Below are positions 37,188 through 45,796 of a DNA stretch of 64,000 nucleotides, piece by piece (positions within the stretch are counted from its first letter, which is position 1; each line of letters opens with the position of its first letter). Below the pieces are notes generated by a model. The model did no database searches, was not told the origin of the DNA, and saw nothing but the letters and a program-made list of their open reading frames with translations. Made by a program: the position numbers and the translations under genes. The DNA comes from Mesorhizobium sp. NBSH29 (GTDB lineage Bacteria > Pseudomonadota > Alphaproteobacteria > Rhizobiales > Rhizobiaceae), in the NCBI RefSeq assembly GCF_015500055.1, contig NZ_CP045492.1, positions 3,358,501 to 3,422,500 of the forward strand, given 5' to 3'.

Positions 37188-38435
37188 ATGACCGACCTTT
37201 CTTCGGAACTCGGTTTTTCACGCACAAAAAAGATCGCCAATGCGGTGTATCAAAACCGTGCTTTGTCGAAGGCCGGCATTTCGGAGAGGCTGTTTGCGTT
37301 GCTATTTTCCGGCCTTGTCTATCCGCAGATCTGGGAAGATCCTGATATCGATATGGAGGCAATGGAGCTGTCCGAAGGTCACCGCATCGTCACCATCGCC
37401 TCGGGCGGCTGCAACGCTCTGGCCTATCTCACCCGATCTCCAGCCAGCATTGACGCGGTTGATTTGAACACAGCCCACATTGCACTGAACCGCATGAAGC
37501 TCTCGGCCATGCGCAATCTGCCATCGCACACCGATCTGTTTCGCTTCTTTGGTGGCAATGGCGATGCACAAAACACCGTTGCCTATGATCGTTTCATCGC
37601 GCCCGGCCTTGATCCCGCCACCCGCAATTACTGGGAAAGCCGCAACTGGCGGGGCAAGCGGCGCATAAGCGTCTTCGAAAAGAACTTTTACCGCACCGGC
37701 CTGCTCGGCTTCTTCATCGCCACAGGCCATCGCGTTTCAAAAATGTACGGTGTTGATCCGGCCCGCATCATGGAAGCGCGCACATTGCGCGACCAGCGCC
37801 ACTTCTTCGAAGAATATCTGGCGCCTTTGTTCGACCGCAAAATGCTACGTTGGGCAACGTCCAAGAAGGCGTCGCTTTTCGGCCTTGGCATTCCACCAGC
37901 GCAATATGACAGCCTCATCACCTCCGGCGATGGCACCATGGCGCAAGTCCTCTCCGTGCGCGTCGAAAAATTGGCCTGCCACTTCCCGCTCAGAGACAAT
38001 TATTTCGCTTGGCAGGCTTTTGCACGGCGCTACCCGCAGCCCGGCGAGGCAAAGTTGCCCGCTTATCTAGAGCCCGAAAATCACGCGCTCCTGCGCAAAA
38101 ATGCCGAGCGCGTCTCAATCCATCACGCCAATTTCACAGATCTTCTCGCCACCAAGCCTGCAACCAGTGTGGATCGCTATATACTTTTGGATGCGCAGGA
38201 TTGGATGAACGATACGCAGCTCAACGCTTTGTGGACCGAAATCACCCGCACCGCAGCACCCGGCGCGCGCGTCATCTTCCGCACCGCAGCAGAGCCCAGC
38301 CTTTTGCCCGGCCGCGTCTCCCCGGCACTGCTGAACCAGTGGGAATATCGCGATGAACAATCGCTGGATTACTCCGCACGCGACCGCTCGGCCATCTATG
38401 GCGGCTTCCACCTTTATGTGAAGAGAACTTCATGA
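37188..38435 (+). CDS. btaA: S-adenosylmethionine:diacylglycerol 3-amino-3-carboxypropyltransferase BtaA
   Basis: First step of diacylglyceryl-trimethylhomoserine (DGTS) betaine-lipid synthesis: transfers the 3-amino-3-carboxypropyl group of SAM to diacylglycerol. 415 residues, DUF3419 family. Motifs: SGLVYPQIWEDPDIDMEAME, ITIASGGCNALAYLTRSPAS-like SAM loop (IVTIASGGCNALAYL), IDAVDLNTAHIALNRMKLSA and DRYILLDAQDWMN. The downstream btaB start overlaps its stop by four bases. A Pho box precedes it, so expression is expected under phosphate starvation. Confidence 0.93.
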   Translation: MTDLSSELGFSRTKKIANAVYQNRALSKAGISERLFALLFSGLVYPQIWEDPDIDMEAMELSEGHRIVTIASGGCNALAYLTRSPASIDAVDLNTAHIALNRMKLSAMRNLPSHTDLFRFFGGNGDAQNTVAYDRFIAPGLDPATRNYWESRNWRGKRRISVFEKNFYRTGLLGFFIATGHRVSKMYGVDPARIMEARTLRDQRHFFEEYLAPLFDRKMLRWATSKKASLFGLGIPPAQYDSLITSGDGTMAQVLSVRVEKLACHFPLRDNYFAWQAFARRYPQPGEAKLPAYLEPENHALLRKNAERVSIHHANFTDLLATKPATSVDRYILLDAQDWMNDTQLNALWTEITRTAAPGARVIFRTAAEPSLLPGRVSPALLNQWEYRDEQSLDYSARDRSAIYGGFHLYVKRTS

Positions 38436-39091
38436 GCACCGTCGAAAATCGTTCAGGCCATGCTGCATTGATGGATGGCGTCTACCGCCATCAACGGCAC
38501 TTCTATGATCTGACGCGCAAATATTATCTGCTTGGCCGCGACCGCATGATTGCAGGGCTCGACGCGAAGGATGGCGACACGGTTCTGGAGCTTGGCTGCG
38601 GCACAGGCCGCAATCTCATTCTGGCAGCCCGCAGCTACCCTTCCGCCCGCTTTTACGGTCTCGATATTTCCAACGCGATGCTCGCCACCGCTTGCAGTGC
38701 GCTCGCGCGCGAAGGCCTGTGTGGCGTTGAACTTGCACAGGGCGATGCCACCGCATTCAACCCCAAGCGCCTCTTTGCGCAAGACAGCCTCGACCGCATT
38801 TTCATCTCCTATTCATTATCAATGATACCCGGCTGGGAGCAGGCAATAACCGCCGCGCTTGACGCGTTGAAGCCCGGCGGCTCGTTGCACATTGTAGATT
38901 TTGGCAGCCAGGAAAAGCTGCCCAATTGGTTTCGATCAGCTTTGCGCGCATGGCTTGAAAAATTCCACGTCGCCCCGCGTGACTCACTGCATCAAGCACT
39001 TGAATCAGCCTGCCAGACACACCACGCAAGCCTTTCATTTGAAACGCTTTATCGCGGTTACGCCGTGCACGCGATTGTCCGAAAACGCTAA
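38432..39091 (+). CDS. btaB: Diacylglyceryl-homoserine N-methyltransferase BtaB
   Basis: SAM-dependent methyltransferase that trimethylates diacylglyceryl-homoserine to DGTS. 219 residues. The SAM loop VLELGCGTGRNLILAARSYP and acidic FYGLDISNAMLATA are followed by ISYSLSMIPGWEQAITAALD and GGSLHIVDFGSQEKLP. Translationally coupled to btaA. DGTS lacks phosphorus and replaces phosphatidylcholine or -ethanolamine when phosphate is scarce. It ends two bases from the convergent serine-hydrolase gene. Confidence 0.92.
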   Translation: MSTVENRSGHAALMDGVYRHQRHFYDLTRKYYLLGRDRMIAGLDAKDGDTVLELGCGTGRNLILAARSYPSARFYGLDISNAMLATACSALAREGLCGVELAQGDATAFNPKRLFAQDSLDRIFISYSLSMIPGWEQAITAALDALKPGGSLHIVDFGSQEKLPNWFRSALRAWLEKFHVAPRDSLHQALESACQTHHASLSFETLYRGYAVHAIVRKR

Positions 39092-39093
39092 AA

Positions 39094-40479
39094 CTATTCT
39101 ACAGCTTTCGCCAAAGCAGATACCAAGCCTTGCGCCCTGTATTGAAGGTTCGAAGGCGTAAGCCCCATACGAACCACCACGAGCTTCTTGGAGGGAATGA
39201 TCGCCACTGACTGGCCATCATGGCCGAGCAGCCAAAACGTATCGGCAGGCAGATCAAACCCGTGATCCGGATTTTCTCCGGGCGCGGCCCCTGAATCCGA
39301 ACCATGCAGCCAAAGCTGACCACGACCATATTCTCCCTGTGAGGCTGGCGCGGGCTCGCGCATCCAGTCCACGAAACCCGCAGGCAGGATCTGCTTGCCC
39401 TCCCACACTCCGCCATCAAGCAGAAACTGCCCGAAACGCGCCCAATCATGCGCGCTTGCATAAACATAGGAAGAGCCTGCCAGCGTTCCGCGCGCATCAG
39501 TCTCCAGAACGGCACTGGTCATGCCCAGCGGCTCAAACAGCGCCGCGCGCGGCAGTGCAAGTGCGGCATCCGCATCGCCAATGGCCCCTTGCCACACACG
39601 CGACAACAGATTGCTTGTCCCGCTCGAATAGCTCCACACCGACCCGACAGGATGAGCAAGTGGCTTTGACGCAGCAAACCCAGCCATATCCGGCTCGAGA
39701 TACAGCATCCGCGTCACATCGGTCACGTCGCCATAATCCTCATTGAACTCCAGACCGCTGGACATGGCCATAAGATCAGCAACGCTGATATCCTTGCGTG
39801 GATCCCCCGCCCATTGCGCAAACAGGCTTTTCTGGTCGAGCGCCAATTTGCCATCGCGGATCAGCGTGCCGATAATCGCCGCATTGACGGTCTTGCTCAT
39901 CGACCAGCCAAGCAAGGGCGTGTCAGGCGCAAAGCCATTGGCATAACGCTCACCAATGATGCGGCCATTATGCACCACGGTCACCGCGCGCATGCCCTGG
40001 CCCATCATCGCCTCATCATTGAGTATTTCGGTTATTTCGGGTGCCTGTGATGGCTGCACCAGCGCGCCCTCTGGCCACAACGCATCTGAAACTTTGACGT
40101 CGCGAACCGGCAGACCCATAGCACTTGCGCGCGCAATGTCGCCATCAGGCACAACTGCGCAGCCCAGTCCCTCGCGCGCCACTGCAACGCTTTTGCCAAA
40201 TACGCCAAGTAGTCCGGCCGTCGCCGTCTTTTGCGCCGCATCCACTTCAACAGACATATACCCAAGCAGCCAATGTCCAGGCGCCTGCACATCCGCCCGC
40301 AGAACCTCATCGGGCTGACGATCGGCCAAGAAGAAATTGGAACACACTATCTTGGCCGCATAGCCTGATCCGACACGGATCAATGCAGGCGGCTGCATAT
40401 AAAGCCACCCCGCCAGCGCTGCCACGCCAAGCGCAATAATGGCCGCAACACCCAAAACAATTTTGCCGAAAAACCGCAT
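39094..40479 (-). CDS. Serine hydrolase, beta-lactamase/class C family, membrane-anchored
   Basis: 461 residues from ATG 40479 (MRFFGKIVLGVAAIIALGVA); ATG 40497 is an alternative. A hydrophobic N-terminal helix (7-27) anchors or exports it. The catalytic SxxK is S-M-S-K at about 193-196 in LLGWSMSKTVNAAIIG; VWSYSSGTSNLLSRV supplies the YSN-like motif and WLLGHDGQSVAIIP the HDG-like third motif. The family includes D-aminopeptidases, esterases and 6-aminohexanoate-dimer hydrolases; the substrate is not predictable. Confidence 0.85.
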   Translation of the reverse strand: MRFFGKIVLGVAAIIALGVAALAGWLYMQPPALIRVGSGYAAKIVCSNFFLADRQPDEVLRADVQAPGHWLLGYMSVEVDAAQKTATAGLLGVFGKSVAVAREGLGCAVVPDGDIARASAMGLPVRDVKVSDALWPEGALVQPSQAPEITEILNDEAMMGQGMRAVTVVHNGRIIGERYANGFAPDTPLLGWSMSKTVNAAIIGTLIRDGKLALDQKSLFAQWAGDPRKDISVADLMAMSSGLEFNEDYGDVTDVTRMLYLEPDMAGFAASKPLAHPVGSVWSYSSGTSNLLSRVWQGAIGDADAALALPRAALFEPLGMTSAVLETDARGTLAGSSYVYASAHDWARFGQFLLDGGVWEGKQILPAGFVDWMREPAPASQGEYGRGQLWLHGSDSGAAPGENPDHGFDLPADTFWLLGHDGQSVAIIPSKKLVVVRMGLTPSNLQYRAQGLVSALAKAVE

Positions 40480-40670
40480 CTTCCTCGTCCATTTCACAGA
40501 TCGCGCATGTCAAGGCTGCGCCTTAAATACAAAATCAACCATGTTGACCCATCACTGATATCGACGTCTTATTGACCGCAAAAAGGGCGGCACTGCTGCT
40601 GCAGTCGCACGCGCCAACAAGGAATGTTATGCTAGCAGAGTCCGGAGCCCAGGTTGGGGGGAAAGTTACC

Positions 40671-41477
40671 ATGCGCCGTGTCGCGGCCTTCGTTCTCTTG
40701 AGTCTTCTTGGCGCCTGTACCAGCGTTGATGATCTCGCGCCCGTCTCCAGCCGCACCGATGTCACTGTTTCAACGCGCGGCATCGTCGCCTATCCCCGCT
40801 TCAACGACAATGATCCACATGATTGGACCAATGAGAAGCCATGGCGCTATGCCGTGCATGGCACAGATGTCTCAAAATACCAGACCTCGGTTGACTGGTC
40901 GAAGGCACGGGCCAGCGGCATTTCCTTCGCCTTTATCAAAGCCACGGAAGGCGGCGACCGTGTTGATGATCTGTTCGACACCCATTGGCGCGGCACCCGC
41001 GCGGCCGGCATTCCGCGCGCTGCCTATCATTTCTATTATTTCTGCCGTCCAGCATCCGAACAGGCGGCATGGTTCATCGCCAATGTCCCGCGCGAGCGTG
41101 GTTCGCTTCCACCCGTGCTCGACATGGAATGGAACCCTGAATCCCCTTCCTGTAAGCTTCGCCCACCGCCAGCAACAGTTCGCAGCGAGATGGCAACCTT
41201 CCTGCGCATCGTCGAAAAGCACTATGGCAAGAAGCCTGTCATCTACACCTCGGTGGATTTCTTTGCAGACAATGAACTGTCCACCTTCACCGGTTATGAA
41301 TATTGGCTGCGCTCTGTCGCAGGCCATCCAACAACACGCTATGGCAGCCACCCGTTCTCGTTCTGGCAGTATACGGGCACAGGCGTCGTGCCCGGCATCA
41401 AGGGCAATGCAGACATTAATGTATTCAACGGCTCCCAAACGGCGTGGCAAAAATGGTTGAAGACAAATACGCTTTAA
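40671..41477 (+). CDS. GH25 lysozyme-like muramidase lipoprotein
   Basis: Glycoside hydrolase family 25 domain cutting MurNAc-GlcNAc bonds. 268 residues from ATG 40671 (GGGGGGAAAG upstream). MRRVAAFVLLSLLGACTSVD has lipobox LLGAC, so it is probably membrane-tethered. The barrel begins HGTDVSKYQTSVDWSKA; FAFIKATEGGDRVDD and the catalytic DxE of PPVLDMEWNPESPS follow, and PFSFWQYTGTGVVPGIKGNA ends the domain. A 99-base longer frame was rejected for lack of signal sequence. Confidence 0.9.
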   Translation: MRRVAAFVLLSLLGACTSVDDLAPVSSRTDVTVSTRGIVAYPRFNDNDPHDWTNEKPWRYAVHGTDVSKYQTSVDWSKARASGISFAFIKATEGGDRVDDLFDTHWRGTRAAGIPRAAYHFYYFCRPASEQAAWFIANVPRERGSLPPVLDMEWNPESPSCKLRPPPATVRSEMATFLRIVEKHYGKKPVIYTSVDFFADNELSTFTGYEYWLRSVAGHPTTRYGSHPFSFWQYTGTGVVPGIKGNADINVFNGSQTAWQKWLKTNTL

Positions 41478-41595
41478 AAGACGCAATGCCTGCTTTTGGA
41501 CACAGGCATCGTCCAAGGGCACACAATATCAGCGACTGACATTTTCACGTTCTTATCGGCACGGCGCCGATGCTGGATCAGGCTAGGATTAAACC

Positions 41596-42768
41596 ATGAC
41601 TTTGCGTCTTTTGGCATTGGCACTCACCCTCTCAACCGCAACGCCAGCTTTGGCGCAGCAATGTGGGGGAGATTTCGCCAGCTGGAAAAGCATCATCGCC
41701 GAAGAAGCCCGCCAAGCGGGTATTGGGCAGCGCGGCCTCAATGCCCTTGCCGGTTCAACGCTGCAAGAGCGCGTGCTCCAGCGCGACCGCTCGCAATCCT
41801 TTTTCTCGCAAACCTTCAATGAATTCTCCGGCAAGCTCATCAGTCAGCAGCGCGTGAACAAGGGCCGTGAAAAACTGAATGAACTCTCCCGCGTCTTTTC
41901 CCGCGCTGAAAGCGAATTCGGCGTACCCGGCCCGGTTCTGGCCGCCTTCTGGGCGTTGGAGAGCGACTTTGGCACCTTCCAGGGTGATTTTCCAAGCCTT
42001 TCAGCCCTCGTTACCCTCGCCCATGATTGCCGCCGCCCAGAACTTTTCCGCCCCCAGGTTCTGCCCATGCTGCAATTGATTGATCATGGTGATCTGCCCG
42101 CAGACGCCACTGGCGCTTGGGCCGGCGAAGTTGGCCAGACCCAGATGCTCCCCAGCGACGTGCTGGCGCTTGGCGTGGATGGTGATGGCGACGGCATCAT
42201 CGACGTTCGCAACAGCGCCCCCGATGCTCTTTTGACCACCGCCCGCAAAATCCAGTCAAAAGGCTGGAAGTCGGGCGAGCCTTGGCTTCAGGAAGTGCGC
42301 ATCCCCAATAAACTCCCCTGGCACGAAACCGGTCGCTCCAAAAAGCTTCCCGTATCGCAATGGTCAAAATGGGGTGTGACAGACCGCAATGGCAAGAAAC
42401 TAGCCGATAGCGGCCTGAACGCCGGTCTTGTCCTGCCAATGGGCCACAAGGGCCCGGCCTTCCTCAGCTACCACAATTATGATGTCTATCTGGAGTGGAA
42501 CCAGTCGCTCATCTACACGCTCACGGCCGCACATCTGGCCGCCCGCATCGCGGGTGAACCAGCCTTCGACAAGCGCAACCCAGAACCCGGCCTCGACCTT
42601 GAACCCATGAAGCTCCTGCAAACCAAGCTACAGGCAAGAGGCTACGATGTCGGCAAGATCGACGGCATCCTCGGCGTCGGCACCCGCGAAGCCGTCCGCA
42701 CCGAACAAGACCGCCTCGGCCTCCCGGTTGACGGCTGGCCAACCCCGGCGCTTTTATCCAATCTTTAA
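41596..42768 (+). CDS. Lytic murein transglycosylase, MltB type, with peptidoglycan-binding domain
   Basis: 390 residues. Signal peptide MTLRLLALALTLSTATPALA cut before QQCGG. SLT_2/MltB domain at about 25-320 with catalytic glutamate in AAFWALESDFGTFQGDFP, then WAGEVGQTQMLPSDVLALGV. The last ~60 residues are PG_binding_1: LLQTKLQARGYDVGKIDGIL then TREAVRTEQDRLGLPVDGWP. Follows the GH25 gene by 118 bases, in the same direction; both remodel the wall. It converges with the decarboxylase gene. Confidence 0.92.
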   Translation: MTLRLLALALTLSTATPALAQQCGGDFASWKSIIAEEARQAGIGQRGLNALAGSTLQERVLQRDRSQSFFSQTFNEFSGKLISQQRVNKGREKLNELSRVFSRAESEFGVPGPVLAAFWALESDFGTFQGDFPSLSALVTLAHDCRRPELFRPQVLPMLQLIDHGDLPADATGAWAGEVGQTQMLPSDVLALGVDGDGDGIIDVRNSAPDALLTTARKIQSKGWKSGEPWLQEVRIPNKLPWHETGRSKKLPVSQWSKWGVTDRNGKKLADSGLNAGLVLPMGHKGPAFLSYHNYDVYLEWNQSLIYTLTAAHLAARIAGEPAFDKRNPEPGLDLEPMKLLQTKLQARGYDVGKIDGILGVGTREAVRTEQDRLGLPVDGWPTPALLSNL

Positions 42769-42791
42769 ACAGGTTGAGACTAGCGCCACCC

Positions 42792-44012
42792 TCAATCAGC
42801 CATCGTTTCCAAACTGGCAAAGCCCTCAGGGGCTTTGCCTTCGCTGAAGGGTGTGGTCACTTCCACAAATGTGTCGGGATAAAATCCATTAAACCGCGTG
42901 CGCAGCGACAGCGAGTATGCGCCAATATGGCCGATCTCGATCCAATCGCCCGTATCTACCGTTTCAGGCAGCCAGAACGGCCGTGAAAGAATATCCACGC
43001 TGTCACAGGTCGCACCGCACACTTTGAATGGCACAATGTTTTTTTCCTCGCCATTGCGCGTGCGGATGGCGGGATCAGGAATAAACCGCGCCGGCAGCGT
43101 GATCTTGCCTGTCCAGGAATCCGACAAGGATGCCCAGATCCCATCATTGATGTAGAGACGGCGGCCCTTGCGCAGAAGCACCCGCACAATCAGCGAAAAC
43201 GCCTTGGCAACAATCACCCGTCCAGGCTCGGCCACAAGCGGCATATCGTCGAATTGATATTCCTTGATGTCACCCCTCAGCCGCGACATGATCTCCTCGA
43301 TGGAAGGCATTTGCGGCTTCTTACGGTTGGGGTCATAGCCATATTCAGCCGGAAACCCGCCGCCAACATCAAGTCCAGCCAATGGCATGGAAAGCCGGTT
43401 GCGTATCCAGTCCGCAGAGGCCAGCGCCCGCTCATAGGTATCAGGGTCTTCGATCTGGCTGCCGACATGGAATGCAATGCCGACCTTGTAGCCGGTCCGG
43501 TTCAACCGCTTTGCAAGATCCACCGCATGTGCAGGGGCCGCCCCAAATTTCTTGGAAAGCTCGTAAGCGGCAGACCCCTTGGTCTGGATACGCACGAAAA
43601 CCGTCATCGAACCCGGGTCAATATCAAGCGCGCGCACCACCCGCGTCAGCTTGGTGATCTCGTCCTCATGATCAATCGCAATCACGCGAATGCCATAGGT
43701 CTCCAGCGCCAGCCTGATATCAGATTGCGCTTTGACCGGGTGCATATAAAGCATCTCCGCATCTGGCGCGACTTCCCGCACCGCCGCAAATTCGGCCGGA
43801 GACGCCACATCGAATGCCGTCACACCAGCCTCAGCAAGCGCGCGCAAAACCAGCAACTCGCCATTGGTCTTCACTGCATAGGCGGTCTTGCCCGGAAACA
43901 TGCCCATGAACTGCCGGCAATCTTCCTTCAGCACCTCCGGCCGGAAGCAATAGACAGGCTCGTCGGGACGAAGCGCCAGCGCTGCGTCGGTGGCATTGTC
44001 GAATCGTTGCAT
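42792..44012 (-). CDS. Type III PLP-dependent ornithine/lysine-type decarboxylase
   Basis: Alanine-racemase-fold decarboxylase making a diamine (putrescine or cadaverine) from ornithine or lysine. 406 residues. PLP lysine is Lys48 in TAYAVKTNGELLVL; LDVGGGFPAEYGYDP is the phosphate-binding glycine loop, VAEPGRVIVAKA binds the PLP ring, and KVCGATCDSVDIL carries the active-site cysteine/aspartate. Substrate choice cannot be told from sequence. The C-terminus contains a run that can form a hairpin (GGCAAAGCCC/GGGCTTTGCC, 42816-42840) but it is coding. Confidence 0.87.
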   Translation of the reverse strand: MQRFDNATDAALALRPDEPVYCFRPEVLKEDCRQFMGMFPGKTAYAVKTNGELLVLRALAEAGVTAFDVASPAEFAAVREVAPDAEMLYMHPVKAQSDIRLALETYGIRVIAIDHEDEITKLTRVVRALDIDPGSMTVFVRIQTKGSAAYELSKKFGAAPAHAVDLAKRLNRTGYKVGIAFHVGSQIEDPDTYERALASADWIRNRLSMPLAGLDVGGGFPAEYGYDPNRKKPQMPSIEEIMSRLRGDIKEYQFDDMPLVAEPGRVIVAKAFSLIVRVLLRKGRRLYINDGIWASLSDSWTGKITLPARFIPDPAIRTRNGEEKNIVPFKVCGATCDSVDILSRPFWLPETVDTGDWIEIGHIGAYSLSLRTRFNGFYPDTFVEVTTPFSEGKAPEGFASLETMAD

Positions 44013-44139
44013 GGACTAACCTCGCTGCGCGCCGAACCGTATAACATGAACGCGAACGGTGAATACCGGTTTCACCACTTCCTCCGTACTGAAACGGGTG
44101 GCACTCAAATTGACGGCTTCCTTATGCCAATCGGGCAGA

Positions 44140-44496
44140 GGCGGCCAAGCGTTTTCGAGGTGTGGATGCCGTGGTCGCCTCGACCAGGCAGTTAACCGCC
44201 TCAATCTTGATGATGGTGCCAGTCGTGGCTCCGACCGAACTTCAATTCGCTCGCTTACCAATTGGGGAAGCGGTTGCAGCACTATCACTGATATCGACCG
44301 CCCTTGCCTATATCCTTTGTTTTCGTATCCTGGCCTCCGCTGGCGCCACCAATGCTTAGTGATCATGCTGGTGGTCCGGGTCAGTGCCATCCTTCAGGGG
44401 CGCTGTCTTTCTCGGCGAACGCCTTCACTCTTTGAGTCGGCAAGCATGGCATTGATTGGTGTTGGCCTGGTGGTCATCGACGGTTCGGGTGCTGCC
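44140..44496 (+). pseudogene. Remnant of an EamA/DMT-family transporter (C-terminal half)
   Basis: Pieces in shifting frames match the C-terminal repeat of EamA permeases: GVDAVVASTRQLTASILMMV, then LISTALAYILCFRILASAGA followed by a stop after TNA, then LVIMLVVRVSAILQG in another frame, and MALIGVGLVVIDGS at the end. No N-terminal half is present upstream and at least two frameshifts separate the pieces. This is a decayed gene fragment. The interval 44013-44139 holds nothing else recognised. Confidence 0.72.
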
Positions 44497-44648
44497 TCTC
44501 AGTCGGGCTGCATTAGCGGGATGAGACCACGCGATCGACTATTATCCACAGCCGATTGGCAACCGATTTCCGCTGCGAAACCAACACTTAAGCGCCGTAA
44601 ATAGGTCGGATTTTTCACATTCGCGCCGCATCGCAACACAATTTCTTC

Positions 44649-44676
44649 TTGCGTGTTGCCGAAATGATCCTAGATT
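44649..44676 (+). promoter_or_regulatory. Candidate promoter of the 28-codon membrane ORF
   Basis: TTGCGT (44649-44654) and TAGATT (44671-44676) are separated by 16 bases, a fair sigma-70-like pair, 34 bases before the ORF start. A 7-bp inverted repeat, GCAACAC (44633-44639) and GTGTTGC (44653-44659), overlaps the -35 region and might be an operator. Confidence 0.35.
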
Positions 44677-44709
44677 CAGGGCTTGATGCGCACTCGAGGA
44701 GGCTATGCC

Positions 44710-44796
44710 ATGGGACTGACACGGCCAATCAACGCGTTGATGATATGCGCAGCTTTTGCATTCATCGCAGCCCTTATCATGGGCGTTCTTCCCTGA
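44710..44796 (+). CDS. 28-residue single-membrane-span small protein
   Basis: Too short for usual gene finders. ATG 44710 is preceded by GAGGAGG at a seven-base spacing, an excellent ribosome binding site, and encodes MGLTRPINALMICAAFAFIA then ALIMGVLP and stop. Residues 8-26 form one hydrophobic helix with a basic N-terminus, so N-in topology is likely. It has its own candidate promoter and is followed by a strong hairpin. Function unknown. Confidence 0.65.
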   Translation: MGLTRPINALMICAAFAFIAALIMGVLP

Positions 44797-44841
44797 GCCT
44801 AGGCGGAAAGACCGCAGCTCAGCTGAGATCACAAAAAATTC

Positions 44842-44867
44842 AGAAGGCCGGGCATGCCCGGCCTTCT
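44842..44867. terminator. Bidirectional terminator between the small ORF and metF
   Basis: A perfect 26-base palindrome (AGAAGGCCGGGCA on each strand) forms a 12-13-bp GC-rich stem six bases after the metF stop. On the minus strand it is followed by GAATTTTTTG, a good U-run for metF. On the plus strand only TTC follows, but it could also end the small ORF's transcript. Confidence 0.85.
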
Positions 44868-44872
44868 TCATG

Positions 44873-45796
44873 TCAGGCCGCAGCAGACGCTTCGCCGGCT
44901 ATGCTGCCCTGCGTCGTTGACGGGCGAATGCCGATCATGTGGCAAATCGCGTAAGCAAGATCAGCCCGGTTCATTGTGTAGAAATGAAAGTCGCCCACGC
45001 CGCGCTCGACGAGATCCATGACCTGTTCAGCCGCGACGGCTGCAGCAACCAGCGCATGGGTCTGCGGGTCCTTTGCAAGGCCCTCGAACCGTTCAGCAAC
45101 CCAGCCTGGAATGTGCGCTCCGGCGCGCGCTGAAAAATTGGCGACCTGAGTGAAGTTGTGCACCGGCAACACACCTGGAACAATCGGGATGTAAATCCCC
45201 GCGCGCCGCACCCGTTCGACATACCGTTCGTAAAGATCGTTGTCGAAAAAGAACTGCGTGATAGCCCTCGTCGCGCCATTGTCGACCTTGCGTTTCAGCA
45301 TGTCGATATCGGTCGCAAAGTCCGGGCTTTCGGGATGCTTCTCAGGATACGCCGAAACGGAAACATCGAATTCACCAGCCTCACGAAGCGCCCCGCAGAG
45401 CTCGGCGCCATTGGCATAGCCTTCTGGATGCGGACAGTATCTTGCACCAACTCCCTCGGCAGGATCACCCCGTAACGCAACGAAGCGCGACACACCCATC
45501 GCGGCAAATTCTCCGATCACCTGGTCGACGGTTCCACGCGATGCGTCCACGCAGGTTAGATGCGCGGCCGGCACCAGAGATGTTTCCTTGAGTATGCGAC
45601 CGACAGTGCGCGCCGTGCGTTCCCGCGTCGACCCACCGGCGCCGGAGGTAACTGAGACAAAGCTGGGGCTAAGCGGCTCCAGCCGGGTCACCGTTTCCCA
45701 CAACCGCGCTTCCATTTCGTCGGATTTCGGCGGGAAGAATTCGAACGAAACCTGTATTTTATCACCTATATCGGAGCGGCGGGAAAGCTGTGTCAT
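44873..45796 (-). CDS. metF: 5,10-methylenetetrahydrofolate reductase
   Basis: FAD enzyme reducing methylene-THF to methyl-THF for methionine synthesis. 307 residues. Motifs: VSFEFFPPKSDEMEARLWET at the N-terminus, FVSVTSGAGGSTRERT, VALRGDPAEG, SVSAYPEKHPES and AITQFFFDNDLYERYVERVR. ATG 45796 overlaps the stop of the upstream SahR-like gene by four bases; a GTG at 45799 is also in frame. It is cotranscribed with its regulator and ends at a strong terminator. Confidence 0.95.
   Translation of the reverse strand: MTQLSRRSDIGDKIQVSFEFFPPKSDEMEARLWETVTRLEPLSPSFVSVTSGAGGSTRERTARTVGRILKETSLVPAAHLTCVDASRGTVDQVIGEFAAMGVSRFVALRGDPAEGVGARYCPHPEGYANGAELCGALREAGEFDVSVSAYPEKHPESPDFATDIDMLKRKVDNGATRAITQFFFDNDLYERYVERVRRAGIYIPIVPGVLPVHNFTQVANFSARAGAHIPGWVAERFEGLAKDPQTHALVAAAVAAEQVMDLVERGVGDFHFYTMNRADLAYAICHMIGIRPSTTQGSIAGEASAAA

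Noticed and set aside
42816-42840. Terminator-like hairpin at the end of the decarboxylase gene
   Set aside because: It is inside the coding frame (GKAPEGFASLE) and lacks a U-run, although it might act by chance as a stem.
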